64,000 nucleotides of DNA from Paraburkholderia lycopersici (GTDB taxonomy: Bacteria > Pseudomonadota > Gammaproteobacteria > Burkholderiales > Burkholderiaceae), in assembly GCF_900096975.1 (NCBI RefSeq), contig NZ_FMYQ01000013.1, positions 62,001-126,000 on the forward strand, in the 5' to 3' direction. The notes beneath the pieces are model-generated. The model searched no databases and was not told the origin of the DNA. It worked only from the letters and a program-made list of their open reading frames with translations. Of this stretch, positions 49,392 to 58,596 are shown in pieces. How positions within the stretch are numbered: the stretch's first letter is position 1; every line of letters begins with the position of its first letter. Both the position numbers and the translations under genes were made by a program.

Positions 49392-51779
49392 ATGTCCACG
49401 TCCGCCACGCGTGGCGCTGGCGTTCGCTCGCGCGAACGCGCAACGCCGCGCACGCGGCAGCATGCCCGGCGTATTGCGCCCGGTCTGCTGCCGCGCCTTT
49501 TGCCGCTCGCGCTCTTCGCATCCGGGGCCACCCACGCCGCCGCAGCCGCCGAAGCGTCCCCGCCCGAATCCGCCACGCTGCCCACGGTCACGGTAAGTGC
49601 CGGCGCGGCAAGCGCCGCCACACCCGCCGTCGATCCCAACCTGCCCTCCACCGTGGAAACCGTCACGCCCGCCGAATTCGGGAACTGGAACGTCGTCAAC
49701 ACGGAGGACGTGCTCAAGTATCTGCCGAATCTCGCCGTGCGCAAACGCTACGCGGGCGATCTGAACTCGATCATCGCCGTGCGCGGCACGAGCAACACGC
49801 AAAGCGCGCGCGGCCTTGTCTATGCCGACGGCCTGCTGCTCTCGAATCTGCTCGGCAACAGTTACACGTTCCCGCCGCGCTGGTCGATGGTGTTTCCCGA
49901 TCAGATCCAGCAGGTGGACGTGATCTACGGCCCGTATTCCGCGCTTTATCCCGGCAATTCGCTCGGCGCGACCGTGCTCATCACCACACGCATGCCGAAG
50001 CAGTTCGAGGCGACCGCCGACGTGAAGGCGTTCACGCAGCACTTCAGCCTCTATGGCGTGAACCAGAACTTCAACGGCAGCGAGATGAGCGCCTCGATTG
50101 GCGACCGCATCGGCAAGTTCTCGTACCTGCTCGGCGTGAACCATCTGGAGAACACGAGCCAGCCGCTGCAGTTCGCCACGCTCGCCCAGTCGACGAAACC
50201 GGCGCAGCCGGGCGACGTTCCCGTGCGCGGCGCGTACGCCTACAACAACCAGACGAACGCACCCACGGTCGTGCTCGGCGTGAACGGCGAAGGCATCCAG
50301 CAAACGGTGCAGGACCAGTTCAAGCTGCGCATGCAGTACGACTTCACGCCGACCGTGCAGGGCGGCGTGACGCTCGGCTACTGGCACCAGCTCTACAACA
50401 ACGCCACATCCACCTTTCTGTATGACGCGAACGGCAATCCCGTCTATAGCGGCAGGGTTTCGATCAACGGCTACGAATACACCATCCCTGCCGCGGCGCT
50501 CGCGCCGAGCCGCGGCTGGAGCGAAAACTGGCTCTACGGCGCGACGCTGCGCACGCATCAGGCGAGCGGCTGGAACGCAGAAGCCATCGCTTCGTACTAC
50601 GACGTAAGCAACAGTGTGGCGCGCACGGCCAATGCGGGCGGCCCGGGCAACGGCGCCGGCGTCATGACCATCGGCGACGGCACCGGCTGGAAGACGCTCG
50701 ACCTCAAGACGACGTGGACGCCCGCCACGCCCGACGCCGGGCTCGCCGCGCACTGGCTCACATTCGGCTATCACTACGACGACTACGCGCTCGACAACCG
50801 CACGTACAACACACTCGCGTGGCGCGACGGCAGCGCGTACAGCTTCGCCAACGCCTTTGCGGGCAAGACGCAAACGCAGGCGGTCTACGCGCAGGATGCG
50901 TGGCGATTCCTGCCGCGCTGGAAGCTCGTCTACGGCGTGCGCTACGAAGACTGGCGCGCCTACGACGGCTATCAGGCGCTCGGCAGCGCGAACGTGCCTT
51001 ATGCGAACGCGGGCGACCGCCACTTCTCGCCCAAAGCGTCGCTCTCGTTCGACGTAACCGACGATTTCACCCTGCGCGCCTCGATTGCACGCGCCTACCG
51101 CTTTCCGACCGTGAGCGAATTGTTCCAGGGGCAGGTGAACGGCTCGTCCATCGTCAACAACAATCCGGACCTGCGCCCCGAAGACGATCTTTCGAAGGAA
51201 CTCAGCGCCGAATGGGCACACTGGAACGGCCTTTTTCGCTTCACGCTCTTTCAGGACGACGTAAAGAACACCATCTTCAGCCAGACCGACACGACGGTCA
51301 TTCCGAACGTCACCAACTTCCAGAACATCGGCAAGGTGCGCTCGCGCGGCGTCGAAACGAGCTACCAGGGCGAGGACGTCGTGCTCCATGGCCTCGATCT
51401 CGCGGCCAGCGTGGCGTATACGCAGTCGAAGATTCTGGAGAATGCGCAGAACCCCGCGAGCGTTGGCAAGTACTTCTACCGGATTCCGCTGTGGCGCGCG
51501 AATCTCGTCGCGACGTATCGCTTCGACGCGCGCTCGGCGCTCACGTTCGCCGCGCGCTACTCGGGCCGCCAGTACAACACGCTCACCAACGCCGACACGA
51601 ACCCGAACGTGTTCGGCGGCACGAGTACGTACACGGTCGCCGACATCAAATTCACTTATCGGCCGACGAAAAAGAGCGAGATAGGCGTGGGCGTAGACAA
51701 CCTCTTCGACGCGCGCTACTTCGTCTATCACCCGTATCCCGGCCGCACGTTCTACCTCGAAGCGAAGCTCGGAATCTGA
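49392..51779 (+). CDS. TonB-dependent outer-membrane receptor
   Basis: A 795-residue receptor. A long N-terminal leader (about 1-52) is followed by a TonB-box region (LPTVTVSAG), a plug about 80-230 (NVVNTEDVLKYLPNLAVRKR, VDVIYGPYSALYPGNSLGATV) and a 22-strand barrel ending FYLEAKLGI with a typical C-terminal pattern (VGVDNLFDARYFVYHPYPGR). Ligand not identifiable: a siderophore, haem or copper. The PepSY protein follows 80 bases downstream, so both probably belong to one uptake system. Confidence 0.92.
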   Translation: MSTSATRGAGVRSRERATPRTRQHARRIAPGLLPRLLPLALFASGATHAAAAAEASPPESATLPTVTVSAGAASAATPAVDPNLPSTVETVTPAEFGNWNVVNTEDVLKYLPNLAVRKRYAGDLNSIIAVRGTSNTQSARGLVYADGLLLSNLLGNSYTFPPRWSMVFPDQIQQVDVIYGPYSALYPGNSLGATVLITTRMPKQFEATADVKAFTQHFSLYGVNQNFNGSEMSASIGDRIGKFSYLLGVNHLENTSQPLQFATLAQSTKPAQPGDVPVRGAYAYNNQTNAPTVVLGVNGEGIQQTVQDQFKLRMQYDFTPTVQGGVTLGYWHQLYNNATSTFLYDANGNPVYSGRVSINGYEYTIPAAALAPSRGWSENWLYGATLRTHQASGWNAEAIASYYDVSNSVARTANAGGPGNGAGVMTIGDGTGWKTLDLKTTWTPATPDAGLAAHWLTFGYHYDDYALDNRTYNTLAWRDGSAYSFANAFAGKTQTQAVYAQDAWRFLPRWKLVYGVRYEDWRAYDGYQALGSANVPYANAGDRHFSPKASLSFDVTDDFTLRASIARAYRFPTVSELFQGQVNGSSIVNNNPDLRPEDDLSKELSAEWAHWNGLFRFTLFQDDVKNTIFSQTDTTVIPNVTNFQNIGKVRSRGVETSYQGEDVVLHGLDLAASVAYTQSKILENAQNPASVGKYFYRIPLWRANLVATYRFDARSALTFAARYSGRQYNTLTNADTNPNVFGGTSTYTVADIKFTYRPTKKSEIGVGVDNLFDARYFVYHPYPGRTFYLEAKLGI

Positions 51780-51859
51780 ACGACCGGCTCGCCGCCGTCT
51801 CCGTTCAAAACCGGATCGCCAATGCAACCGGGCCGCGCCGGCTCGACAAGGAGCACCCC

Positions 51860-53359
51860 ATGTCCACGATATCCAACCCCGTGAGCGCGCCGCCCACCCG
51901 CGCCGCTCAGCCCGGTTACCGCACGCTGTGGCGCTGGCATTTCTACGCGGGGCTGTTCGTCATGCCCTTGCTGCTCGTGCTCGCCATAACAGGCACGATC
52001 TATTGTTTCCAGCCACAGATCGAGCCGCTGCTCTACCCGCACCGGCTCGTCGTCGCACCCGTGGCCGCGCCGCGTCTGCCCCTGGATGCGCTGCTGGCCC
52101 GCGCGCGCACGGCGCTGCCCCCCGCAGCGCGGGCGCTGCGCGCGCATGTCGAAGCCAACCCGGCGCGCAGCGCCGAATTCGTTTTCGCGCTGCCCGGAGG
52201 GACCAAGGAAAGCGTCTATGTGAATCCCTACGACGGCGCGGTGCTCGGCACGCTCGACGTCGATCGCCGCTTCATGCAGGTGGACCGCATGCTGCATCGC
52301 AAGCTTCTGCTCGGCAAGCCTGGCGAGCTGCTGATGGAACTGGCCGCCTGCTGGACACTCGTGATGATCGGCACAGGCGTCGCGCTCTGGTGGCCGCGCG
52401 CGGGCACGTCATGGCGCGCCGCGTTGCTGCCTCGCGCCGGCGCCCATGGGCGCCCGTTCTGGAAGAGCGTGCATGCGAGCCTCGGCATCTGGCTCGCCGC
52501 GGGCTCGCTCGCGTTCGTGCTGAGCGGCCTGCCCTGGACGGGCTCATGGGGCAAACAGTTCAAGGCGCTCGCCACGCGCGCGAGCCTCGGCGCGCCGCGC
52601 GGCGCGTGGGGCGGCGGCCTCGCACTGAAGTCGGCGCTGCCGGGCGCGCCTGCGGCGGCCACGCGCCACGCGGGGCCCGATCCGCATGCGGAACACGCGG
52701 GCCACGACACGTCGTCGATGCCGGGCATGGTGATGGACGACATGCCGCTGCCCAACGTCCCCTGGGCCGTGGGCGCGGTTCCCGTGCCGCGCTCGCCCGA
52801 AGCGCCCGCGCCGGGCACGCCGCGCCGCTGGACGCTCGACAAGGTGGTCGCCCAGATGCGCGATTCCGGCGTGCGCGATGGATACGACATCGTGTTGCCC
52901 GCCACGCCCGTTGGCGTCTACACGGTCTCTTACTTTCCGCCCGACCCGAAAGCGGAGCGCACGGTCTATATCGACCAGTACAGCGGCGCCGTGCTCAAGG
53001 ACATTCGCTATGAGGACTACGGCGCGGTTTCACAGGCGATTTCGTACGGCACGTCGCTGCACATGGGCCGCTACTTCGGCCTCGCGAACCAGTTGATCTG
53101 CGCGGCGATCTCGCTGGGTCTCGCCGCGCTCGCGGTGACCGGCTTCGCGATGTGGTGGATGCGCCGGCCCGCGCGAGCGAACGGCGCACTCCTCGCTGGC
53201 GCCCCGCCACGCGAGCGCGCCGCGCCGCCGTTGCGCGCCTGGAAGGGCGGCCTCGTGCTGCTCGGTGTCGTATTCCCGCTGATGGGCGCGACGATCGCGG
53301 TGGTCTGGTTGCTCGACCGCGCCGTCTTCGGCCGTGCGAAGAGGCGGCCTTCATCCTAA
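51860..53359 (+). CDS. PepSY-associated membrane protein with His/Met-rich loop
   Basis: A 499-residue PepSY_TM protein: helix about 26-50 (FYAGLFVMPLLLVLAITGTI), a periplasmic PepSY region, helix about 165-185 (ELLMELAACWTLVMIGTGVAL), another about 215-235, a second PepSY region about 320-400 and C-terminal helices. Between them, about residues 270-295 carry HAGPDPHAEHAGHD...SMPGMVMDDM (52667-52744), a His/Met-rich insert that looks like a soft-metal ligand site. PepSY_TM proteins next to TonB receptors are thought to reduce or move metal-ligand complexes. ATG 51860 follows AAGGAG. Confidence 0.88.
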   Translation: MSTISNPVSAPPTRAAQPGYRTLWRWHFYAGLFVMPLLLVLAITGTIYCFQPQIEPLLYPHRLVVAPVAAPRLPLDALLARARTALPPAARALRAHVEANPARSAEFVFALPGGTKESVYVNPYDGAVLGTLDVDRRFMQVDRMLHRKLLLGKPGELLMELAACWTLVMIGTGVALWWPRAGTSWRAALLPRAGAHGRPFWKSVHASLGIWLAAGSLAFVLSGLPWTGSWGKQFKALATRASLGAPRGAWGGGLALKSALPGAPAAATRHAGPDPHAEHAGHDTSSMPGMVMDDMPLPNVPWAVGAVPVPRSPEAPAPGTPRRWTLDKVVAQMRDSGVRDGYDIVLPATPVGVYTVSYFPPDPKAERTVYIDQYSGAVLKDIRYEDYGAVSQAISYGTSLHMGRYFGLANQLICAAISLGLAALAVTGFAMWWMRRPARANGALLAGAPPRERAAPPLRAWKGGLVLLGVVFPLMGATIAVVWLLDRAVFGRAKRRPSS

Positions 53360-53449
53360 CGGCCGCGCTGCGGTAATCTGCGGACACAATTGCGTCTGAA
53401 CCTGGCAGCGTCTTCCGGTTTCAAACGTTTATCTCCGGAGATCATCATC

Positions 53450-53803
53450 GTGTTGCGGCTTATTTCGGCACTGGCGCTGGCGGCGGCTCTCGCTGGCTGC
53501 GCCGTCGCCCCATATCCAGGCTACCCCTACTACGATTACGGGTACGGATACGGCTATCCCGACTATTACGGCTACCCGTACAACTACGGATATGGCTATT
53601 ACCCTGGTTATTTCGGCGCGGGTTATGGCGGCATCGCGATCTGGGGGGGCGGGTGCTGCTACTACCGTGGGTATCACGGGTGGCACGGCGGCGGCGGGCA
53701 CGGGGGCCATGGGGGCCACGGCGGCGGCTGGCATGGCGGTGGCGGCGGCACCTGGCAGGGCGGCGGAACGGGCATGGGGCACGGCGGCGGCCATGGCCAT
53801 TAG
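53450..53803 (+). CDS. Tyr/Gly/His-rich small lipoprotein
   Basis: A 117-residue protein starting at GTG 53450 (GGAG nine bases before) with a lipobox ending LAGC. The mature part has two low-complexity halves: Tyr/Gly/Pro-rich (YPGYPYYDYGYGYGYPDYYG-like) then Gly/His-rich (GHGGHGGHGGGWHG). It is a surface-anchored disordered protein; the His part could bind metal. No family recognised. Confidence 0.7.
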   Translation: MLRLISALALAAALAGCAVAPYPGYPYYDYGYGYGYPDYYGYPYNYGYGYYPGYFGAGYGGIAIWGGGCCYYRGYHGWHGGGGHGGHGGHGGGWHGGGGGTWQGGGTGMGHGGGHGH

Positions 53804-53850
53804 CGCACCGTTCCGGCGGCCCTGCGCAGCGCAATCCGCAGCGCCGCGCT

Positions 53851-54567
53851 TTACATTCGCCCGCTGACGGGAATCAGCGCCCCTGTAATCGCCTGTGCGT
53901 CCGCGCCTAGCAGGAACGCAATCACGGCGGCGATCTCGCGCGGCTGCACCCATCGCGTGAAATCGGCATCAGGCATGTCGGCGCGATTCCGTGGCGTATC
54001 GATGATGCCCGGCAGTATCGCGTTCACGGTCACGCCGCTGTCCTTCACTTCCTCCGCGAGCGCCTCCGTCAAGCGCGCCACGCCCGCCTTCGCTGCCGAA
54101 TAGGCGCCCATGCCGCGCCCCGCCTTGAACCCCGCGCCCGCGCCGATGTTCACGACGCGCCCCGCGCCGTTTTTCAGCAGATAAGGCAGCGCCGCCTTCG
54201 AGGCATTGAGCGTCGTCTTCACGTTCAGCTCGAACATCAGGTCCCACGTGCGCGCATCGCCCTCGCCGAGGGTCTCCCAGCGGAACGCACCCGCCACGTT
54301 GACGAGCGCATCGAGTCCGCCCGACCGCTCGTGCAACGTGCCGAACGCCGACTGCGCGGCCTGCGCGTCGACGAGATCGACGCCGGCGAGGCACAGTGCG
54401 CCCGCAAGCGCCGCGGGCAGCGCGGCGTCATCGGGCGCGGCGCCCCGGCCGATCAGCGCCACGCGGGCGCCGCGTTCGGCAAGCAGTTGCGCCGTGGCCA
54501 TGCCGAGGCTGCCGAAGCCGCCCGTAATCGCGACCACCTTGCCGTTCAACCCGCTTTCCGTGCTCAT
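53851..54567 (-). CDS. Short-chain dehydrogenase/reductase
   Basis: A 238-residue SDR with TGGFGSLGMATAQ, NVAGAF, a Gly replacing the usual catalytic Ser region (NIGAGAGFKAG) and Y-X3-K in YSAAKAG. The Ser is not obvious, so activity may be altered. GGAAAGG precedes ATG 54567; the longer frame upstream is rejected. Confidence 0.85.
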   Translation of the reverse strand: MSTESGLNGKVVAITGGFGSLGMATAQLLAERGARVALIGRGAAPDDAALPAALAGALCLAGVDLVDAQAAQSAFGTLHERSGGLDALVNVAGAFRWETLGEGDARTWDLMFELNVKTTLNASKAALPYLLKNGAGRVVNIGAGAGFKAGRGMGAYSAAKAGVARLTEALAEEVKDSGVTVNAILPGIIDTPRNRADMPDADFTRWVQPREIAAVIAFLLGADAQAITGALIPVSGRM

Positions 54568-55134
54568 CGTCCTTTCCTTACCTTGTTTCGATGCGGCGAT
54601 CCGGACCAGCGCCGCTGGCGCCACGTTACGCGAGCGGGGACCTTCCATCAACTTCGGGGCTCGCAACGACGCGTGCCCTGGGCGCTGCGCGCACCGCCGC
54701 GGATGCATGCCGCCTGCGAAGGTCTTCGGTGGTGTCGCCGTTGCCGTCCGCGCGCCAGCCTGGCGGCTCGAGGACATTGCGCACGGCGGTCCAGACGTCC
54801 TCCGCCGTGAATACGCCGTGAGCGAGCCGATAAATAGCGCCATGGAACATGATTTTCCCTGCGACGAGCCGGGTGGGCCATGTGCGAATGTGTGCGCCTC
54901 GCGCGGTGAAGGTAAAACCACGCCCAGGATATGTCGCGGTATGTCACGCGGCCCGGCGCACGAAACGCTGCGAAGCGCGCGCGGCCGCGTATGCACGGGG
55001 CCACCCGTGGAAGTGGCCTGCACCGTGTAACGCCGCGACATCTTTTATGACGCGACTCGAGCGAAAGAGAATCCTATAGTTCGTCCCGCTGGCACAGCGC
55101 AGCGCGCCCCCGAAACGAACCGCAAGGACCTCTG
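54568..55134. other. Intergenic region with a doubtful small frame
   Basis: 567 bases between divergent genes. A minus-strand frame at 54626-54850 (74 residues, MFHGAIYRLAHGVFTAEDVW) has GGGAAAA before its ATG and could be a small gene, but its C-terminal half looks random. Otherwise only promoter DNA expected. Confidence 0.35.
54626..54850 (-). CDS. Possible small hypothetical protein
   Basis: 74 residues, ribosome binding site GGGAAAA five bases before ATG. The first 30 residues (FTAEDVWTAVRNVLEPPGW) look protein-like; no family recognised. Low certainty. Confidence 0.28.
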   Translation of the reverse strand: MFHGAIYRLAHGVFTAEDVWTAVRNVLEPPGWRADGNGDTTEDLRRRHASAAVRAAPRARVVASPEVDGRSPLA

Positions 55135-56067
55135 ATGAAAACGCTCCCCCTCGTCGCCGCCGCGCTCATCGGCTTTGCCAGCGCCCCCGCCTTCGCCGGC
55201 TGGTCCGGCCACGGCACGGCCTACACGGCGCACGGTACGTACAACGGCGCACACTACGGTTCCTGCGGCGGCGGCACCTGCACGCATGCAGGCGGCGTGG
55301 TCGGTCCCTGGGGAGGCGTCGCGACCAGCACCGGCTCCATCACGCGCACCGCGCCGGGCCAGTTTAGCAACAGCGGCACGGCCTACGGCCCCAATGGCCG
55401 CTCGGTTCAGCATTCGGGCGATACGAACTGCGCGAACGGCACCTGCTCGCACACCGGCTCGCTCGACGGTTCCGGAGGCCGCAGCGCAAGCACCTCGGGC
55501 AGCGTGACGCGCACGGCGCCGGGCCAGTACTCGTCGACGGGCACCGTCACGACGGGCAACGGCAACACCTACAGCCATTCGGCGGCCACCGCCTGTGCGG
55601 GCGAGACCTGCTCGCGTTCGGGCACCGTCACGGGCACCGGGGGCGGCACCGTCTATCACTCCGGCAGCGCGACGGGCGTCGGGACCGGCGTGGTGACGAC
55701 GAGCGGCGGCACCACCGTTGTCCACGGCGGCACGGTTTCCACCGGCGGCGCGACGGTCGTGCGCGTCGGCACGGTCACCGCGGTCGGCGCCACGGCTGCC
55801 GTCGTGCCCGCGCCGGCGCCGGTTGCCGCGCCGGTCGTCGTGATGCCGCCGCCCGGCCCCGCCGTGTACGTCGCCCTGCCGCCGCCCGCGCCGAAAACGG
55901 TCGTTGTCGCGCCCGCGCCGAAGACCATTTACGTCGCGCCGCCCGCGCCGAATGTCGTCTACGTGGCCCGGCCGCTGCCGCGCGCCGTGTACATCGCGCC
56001 GCGCCCCGCCGTCTGGGTTCCGGGCCACTGGGCCGGCCAAGTATGGGTGCCCGCCCATTGGGCTTGA
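55135..56067 (+). CDS. Secreted protein with three 55-residue CX4C repeats and a Pro-rich tail
   Basis: A 310-residue secreted protein. Signal peptide about 1-21 (ends AFA). Residues 26-80, 81-135 and 136-190 are three repeats of exactly 55 residues, each with a C-X4-C pair (C44/C49, C99/C104, C154/C159) and, in the first two, GSITRTAPGQ or GSVTRTAPGQ. After these comes a Gly/Thr segment, then a Val/Pro-rich stretch with YVALPPPAPK, YVAPPAPN, YVARPLP units, ending in WVPGHW-like pairs. The C-terminal YXWVPGHW pattern recurs in many proteobacterial secreted proteins. The function is unknown; each pair could form a small disulfide loop. Confidence 0.85.
   Translation: MKTLPLVAAALIGFASAPAFAGWSGHGTAYTAHGTYNGAHYGSCGGGTCTHAGGVVGPWGGVATSTGSITRTAPGQFSNSGTAYGPNGRSVQHSGDTNCANGTCSHTGSLDGSGGRSASTSGSVTRTAPGQYSSTGTVTTGNGNTYSHSAATACAGETCSRSGTVTGTGGGTVYHSGSATGVGTGVVTTSGGTTVVHGGTVSTGGATVVRVGTVTAVGATAAVVPAPAPVAAPVVVMPPPGPAVYVALPPPAPKTVVVAPAPKTIYVAPPAPNVVYVARPLPRAVYIAPRPAVWVPGHWAGQVWVPAHWA
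55210..55704 (+). repeat. Three tandem 165-base repeat units inside the secreted protein gene
   Basis: Units at 55210-55374, 55375-55539 and 55540-55704, each encoding 55 residues with CX4C at the same place. The first two are most alike, the third has drifted. Confidence 0.7.
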
Positions 56068-56154
56068 ACCTTCGCCGGCACCCGCCGCTTGCCCAGCCGC
56101 ATTCGCGCTATCGACCGGCCGCCAATCTGTGTCGGCCATCTCACGGAGAACACT

Positions 56155-56469
56155 ATGAAGAAGATGATCGCAGCCTTCGTTTTGTGTATCGTTGCAGCAG
56201 CGGTTTCGGTGCCCGCCTCGGCGCAGACCCCGCCCGGAGCGGCGAATGGAACGCGCGGCAACGCGCGCCTCGAACGCATGATGGCGCAGGTGCAAAGCCG
56301 CTTTGCCGCCGCTAACACGACGCACGACGGCAAGCTCACGCGCGAGCAGGCACAGGCCGGCATGCCGCGGGTCGCGCAGCACTTCGACGAAATCGACACG
56401 CAAAAGGCCGGCTTCGTCACCCTCGCGCAGATCGAGGACTTCATGCGAGCGCGCGCAGCAGCCCGATGA
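56155..56469 (+). CDS. Small secreted protein with degenerate EF-hands
   Basis: A 104-residue protein with a signal peptide (about 1-24, ends ASAQ). Two EF-hand-like loops: NTTHDGKLTREQ and DTQKAGFVTLAQ, both lacking the final Glu and several ligands, so calcium binding is doubtful. ACGGAGAA precedes the ATG. It lies 16 bases before the response regulator and is probably co-transcribed with it. Confidence 0.75.
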   Translation: MKKMIAAFVLCIVAAAVSVPASAQTPPGAANGTRGNARLERMMAQVQSRFAAANTTHDGKLTREQAQAGMPRVAQHFDEIDTQKAGFVTLAQIEDFMRARAAAR

Positions 56470-56485
56470 ACGCCGGAGGCGGTCC

Positions 56486-57199
56486 ATGGAGCAGGCAAAC
56501 CGAATCATCGTGCTCGACGACGAGGCCGAACTGCGCAACATGCTGCAGCGCTTCCTCACGGGCCAGGGCTTCGAAGTCCGAGCGGTCGCCGACGGCAAGC
56601 GCCTTGACCGTCTGCTCCAGCGCGAGCCCTACGACCTTCTCGTGCTCGATCTTATGATGGAGCCCGAAGACGGCCTTGCGGTATGCCGGCGTCTGCGCGC
56701 CGAAGGCCAGACGCTGCCGATTCTCATGCTCACCGCGAAGGGCGATGCCGCCGACAAGGTGATCGGCCTCGAAACCGGCGCCGACGACTACCTCGCCAAG
56801 CCGTTTCTTCCCGACGAACTAGTCGCGCGCGTTCGCGCGCTGCTGCGCCGCCAGAAAATGGCTTCCGGCGAGCCCACGGTCACCTCGCAGATCCTGCGCT
56901 TCGGCGACTTCAGCTTCGACGTCGCCAAACAAACGCTCTATCGCGGCGGCGCGCCCGTCGAAGTGCACTCGGCGCAGATGCTGCTGCTCCACGCGCTCGG
57001 GTCCTCGCCGAACCGCGCCGTGAGCCGCGAAAACCTGCTTGCCCGCGCGCGCGGGCGCGACCACAACGCGCTAGACCGCAGCGTGGACGTGCAGATCCTG
57101 CGCCTGCGCCAGATCGTCGAAGACGATCCCGCCAGGCCGCGCTTCATCAAGACCGTCTGGGGCATCGGCTACATGCTGGTGGCCGGCGTCGAACCGTAA
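56486..57199 (+). CDS. OmpR/PhoB-type response regulator
   Basis: A 237-residue regulator: receiver with D11-D12, D55 (LVLDLMM) and Lys in YLAKPF, then a winged helix (LARARGRDHNALDRSVDVQILRLR ... FIKTVWGIGYML, split over two motifs). Its stop overlaps the kinase start (TAATG). CGGAGG precedes the ATG. Target genes unknown; the neighbours encode envelope proteins. Confidence 0.93.
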   Translation: MEQANRIIVLDDEAELRNMLQRFLTGQGFEVRAVADGKRLDRLLQREPYDLLVLDLMMEPEDGLAVCRRLRAEGQTLPILMLTAKGDAADKVIGLETGADDYLAKPFLPDELVARVRALLRRQKMASGEPTVTSQILRFGDFSFDVAKQTLYRGGAPVEVHSAQMLLLHALGSSPNRAVSRENLLARARGRDHNALDRSVDVQILRLRQIVEDDPARPRFIKTVWGIGYMLVAGVEP

Positions 57200-58596
57200 T
57201 GCGCTTCCGGCTGCCGCGCTCGCTGCTTTCGCGCAATATCGCGCTGCTGGTGGCGCTCGTCGCGCTCTCGCAGATCTGCTCGCTCACCGTGCTGCTGCAT
57301 TTCGTGCAGCGCCCGCGCATCGAGCGCGCGTCGGTCATCTTCGCCGATTATGTGAAGCTGCTCGACGCCGCGCTCGCATCCATGCCGCCGGACGAAGGCC
57401 GCGCGGCCGCCGCGCGCCTCGACGCACGCAGCGCACCGCCGCCGCAAGTAGCAGCCGAAACGCACCCGCGTCTCATAGACTTTTTCCGCGCCTGGCAGCG
57501 CGACATGTTCGTCGAAGCGCTGCAACGCAACCTGCCCGCCGACCTGCTGGTGCGCTGGGACGCCAGCCACGACGAGATCGAGCGCGCGGCGAATGGCGAC
57601 ACCGCGCAGGAACGCCTGTGGATTCGCATCCACGCGGCGGGCAAGCCCGTGTGGATCGCGCTGCCCATGACCGCCGACGCGCGCGCGAGCGGCATCACCA
57701 CCGCATTGTGGCTCTGCGCGGCGCTCGCGCTGCTCGCGGCCTTGACGGGTTATCTGCTGCAGCGTCATATCAACCTGCCGCTGCGCAAGCTCGCGCGCGC
57801 GGCGCGGCGCGTGAGCGCCGGCGAAACGCCCCCGCCGCTACCCGTTGACGGTCCAACCGAAATCGCTCAGGTGAGCCGGGCATTCAACCAGATGACCGAA
57901 GCGCTGCAACAGGCCGAGGCCACGCGCGCGCTGATGCTGGCCGGCGTGTCGCACGACATCCGCACGCCGCTCACGAAGCTGCGCCTCGCGATCGCCATGG
58001 CCTTGCCGCGCGGCAGCAACGATGCGCTCGTCGCGTCTTCCGGGAGTTATCTCGACCAGATCGACACGATCCTCCAGCAGTTCATGGATTACGCCGGCAG
58101 CGGCGAGCGCGAGACACCGCAGCCCGGCGATCTCAACGCGCTCGCGGGGCAGCTCGTCGCCGATTTTGCCGGGCTCGGGCACGAATTCGAGTTCGAGGAA
58201 GGCGACTTGCCGATGTTCGAGTTCCGGCCCATTGCCGTTATGCGTCTGCTGATGAATCTGATGCAGAACGCCGCAAACTATGGCCGCACCGGGCTCTCGA
58301 TCCGCACGTGGCGCGACGCGAGCGCCGCCTGCGTGGCCATTGCCGACCGCGGCAGCGGCATACGCGCAGCGGAACTGGAGCGTCTGAAATCGCCCTTCAG
58401 CCGCGGCGCGAACGCCCGCACGCATTCGGGCGGCTCGGGCCTCGGGCTAGCCATCGTCGACCGGATCGCGCGGCTGCACGGCGGCTCGCTCACGTTCCGC
58501 GACCGCGAAGGCGGCGGCCTCGAAGCCGTCGTGCGCCTGCCGCTCCACCCGCTTTCCGCGGGCAGCGACACCGCGTCGCAAACCCCGCGCGCATGA
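57199..58596 (+). CDS. EnvZ-type sensor histidine kinase
   Basis: A 465-residue kinase: helix about 14-35, periplasmic domain about 36-160, helix about 166-188, HAMP about 188-240, HisKA H252 (SHDIRTPLTKLRLA), HATPase with NLMQNAANYG, DRGSGI and GSGLGLAI. Pairs with the preceding regulator; stop/start overlap means coupled translation. Confidence 0.93.
   Translation: MRFRLPRSLLSRNIALLVALVALSQICSLTVLLHFVQRPRIERASVIFADYVKLLDAALASMPPDEGRAAAARLDARSAPPPQVAAETHPRLIDFFRAWQRDMFVEALQRNLPADLLVRWDASHDEIERAANGDTAQERLWIRIHAAGKPVWIALPMTADARASGITTALWLCAALALLAALTGYLLQRHINLPLRKLARAARRVSAGETPPPLPVDGPTEIAQVSRAFNQMTEALQQAEATRALMLAGVSHDIRTPLTKLRLAIAMALPRGSNDALVASSGSYLDQIDTILQQFMDYAGSGERETPQPGDLNALAGQLVADFAGLGHEFEFEEGDLPMFEFRPIAVMRLLMNLMQNAANYGRTGLSIRTWRDASAACVAIADRGSGIRAAELERLKSPFSRGANARTHSGGSGLGLAIVDRIARLHGGSLTFRDREGGGLEAVVRLPLHPLSAGSDTASQTPRA

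Noticed and set aside
49377..51827. 816-residue minus-strand open frame opposite the TonB receptor
   Set aside because: Shadow of the receptor gene; the receptor has clear plug and barrel motifs.
53520..53803. Short repeated DNA (GGCATGGCGG-type) resembling a repeat array
   Set aside because: Codon repetition of Tyr/Gly/His runs inside a gene, not a CRISPR or mobile repeat; no spacers.
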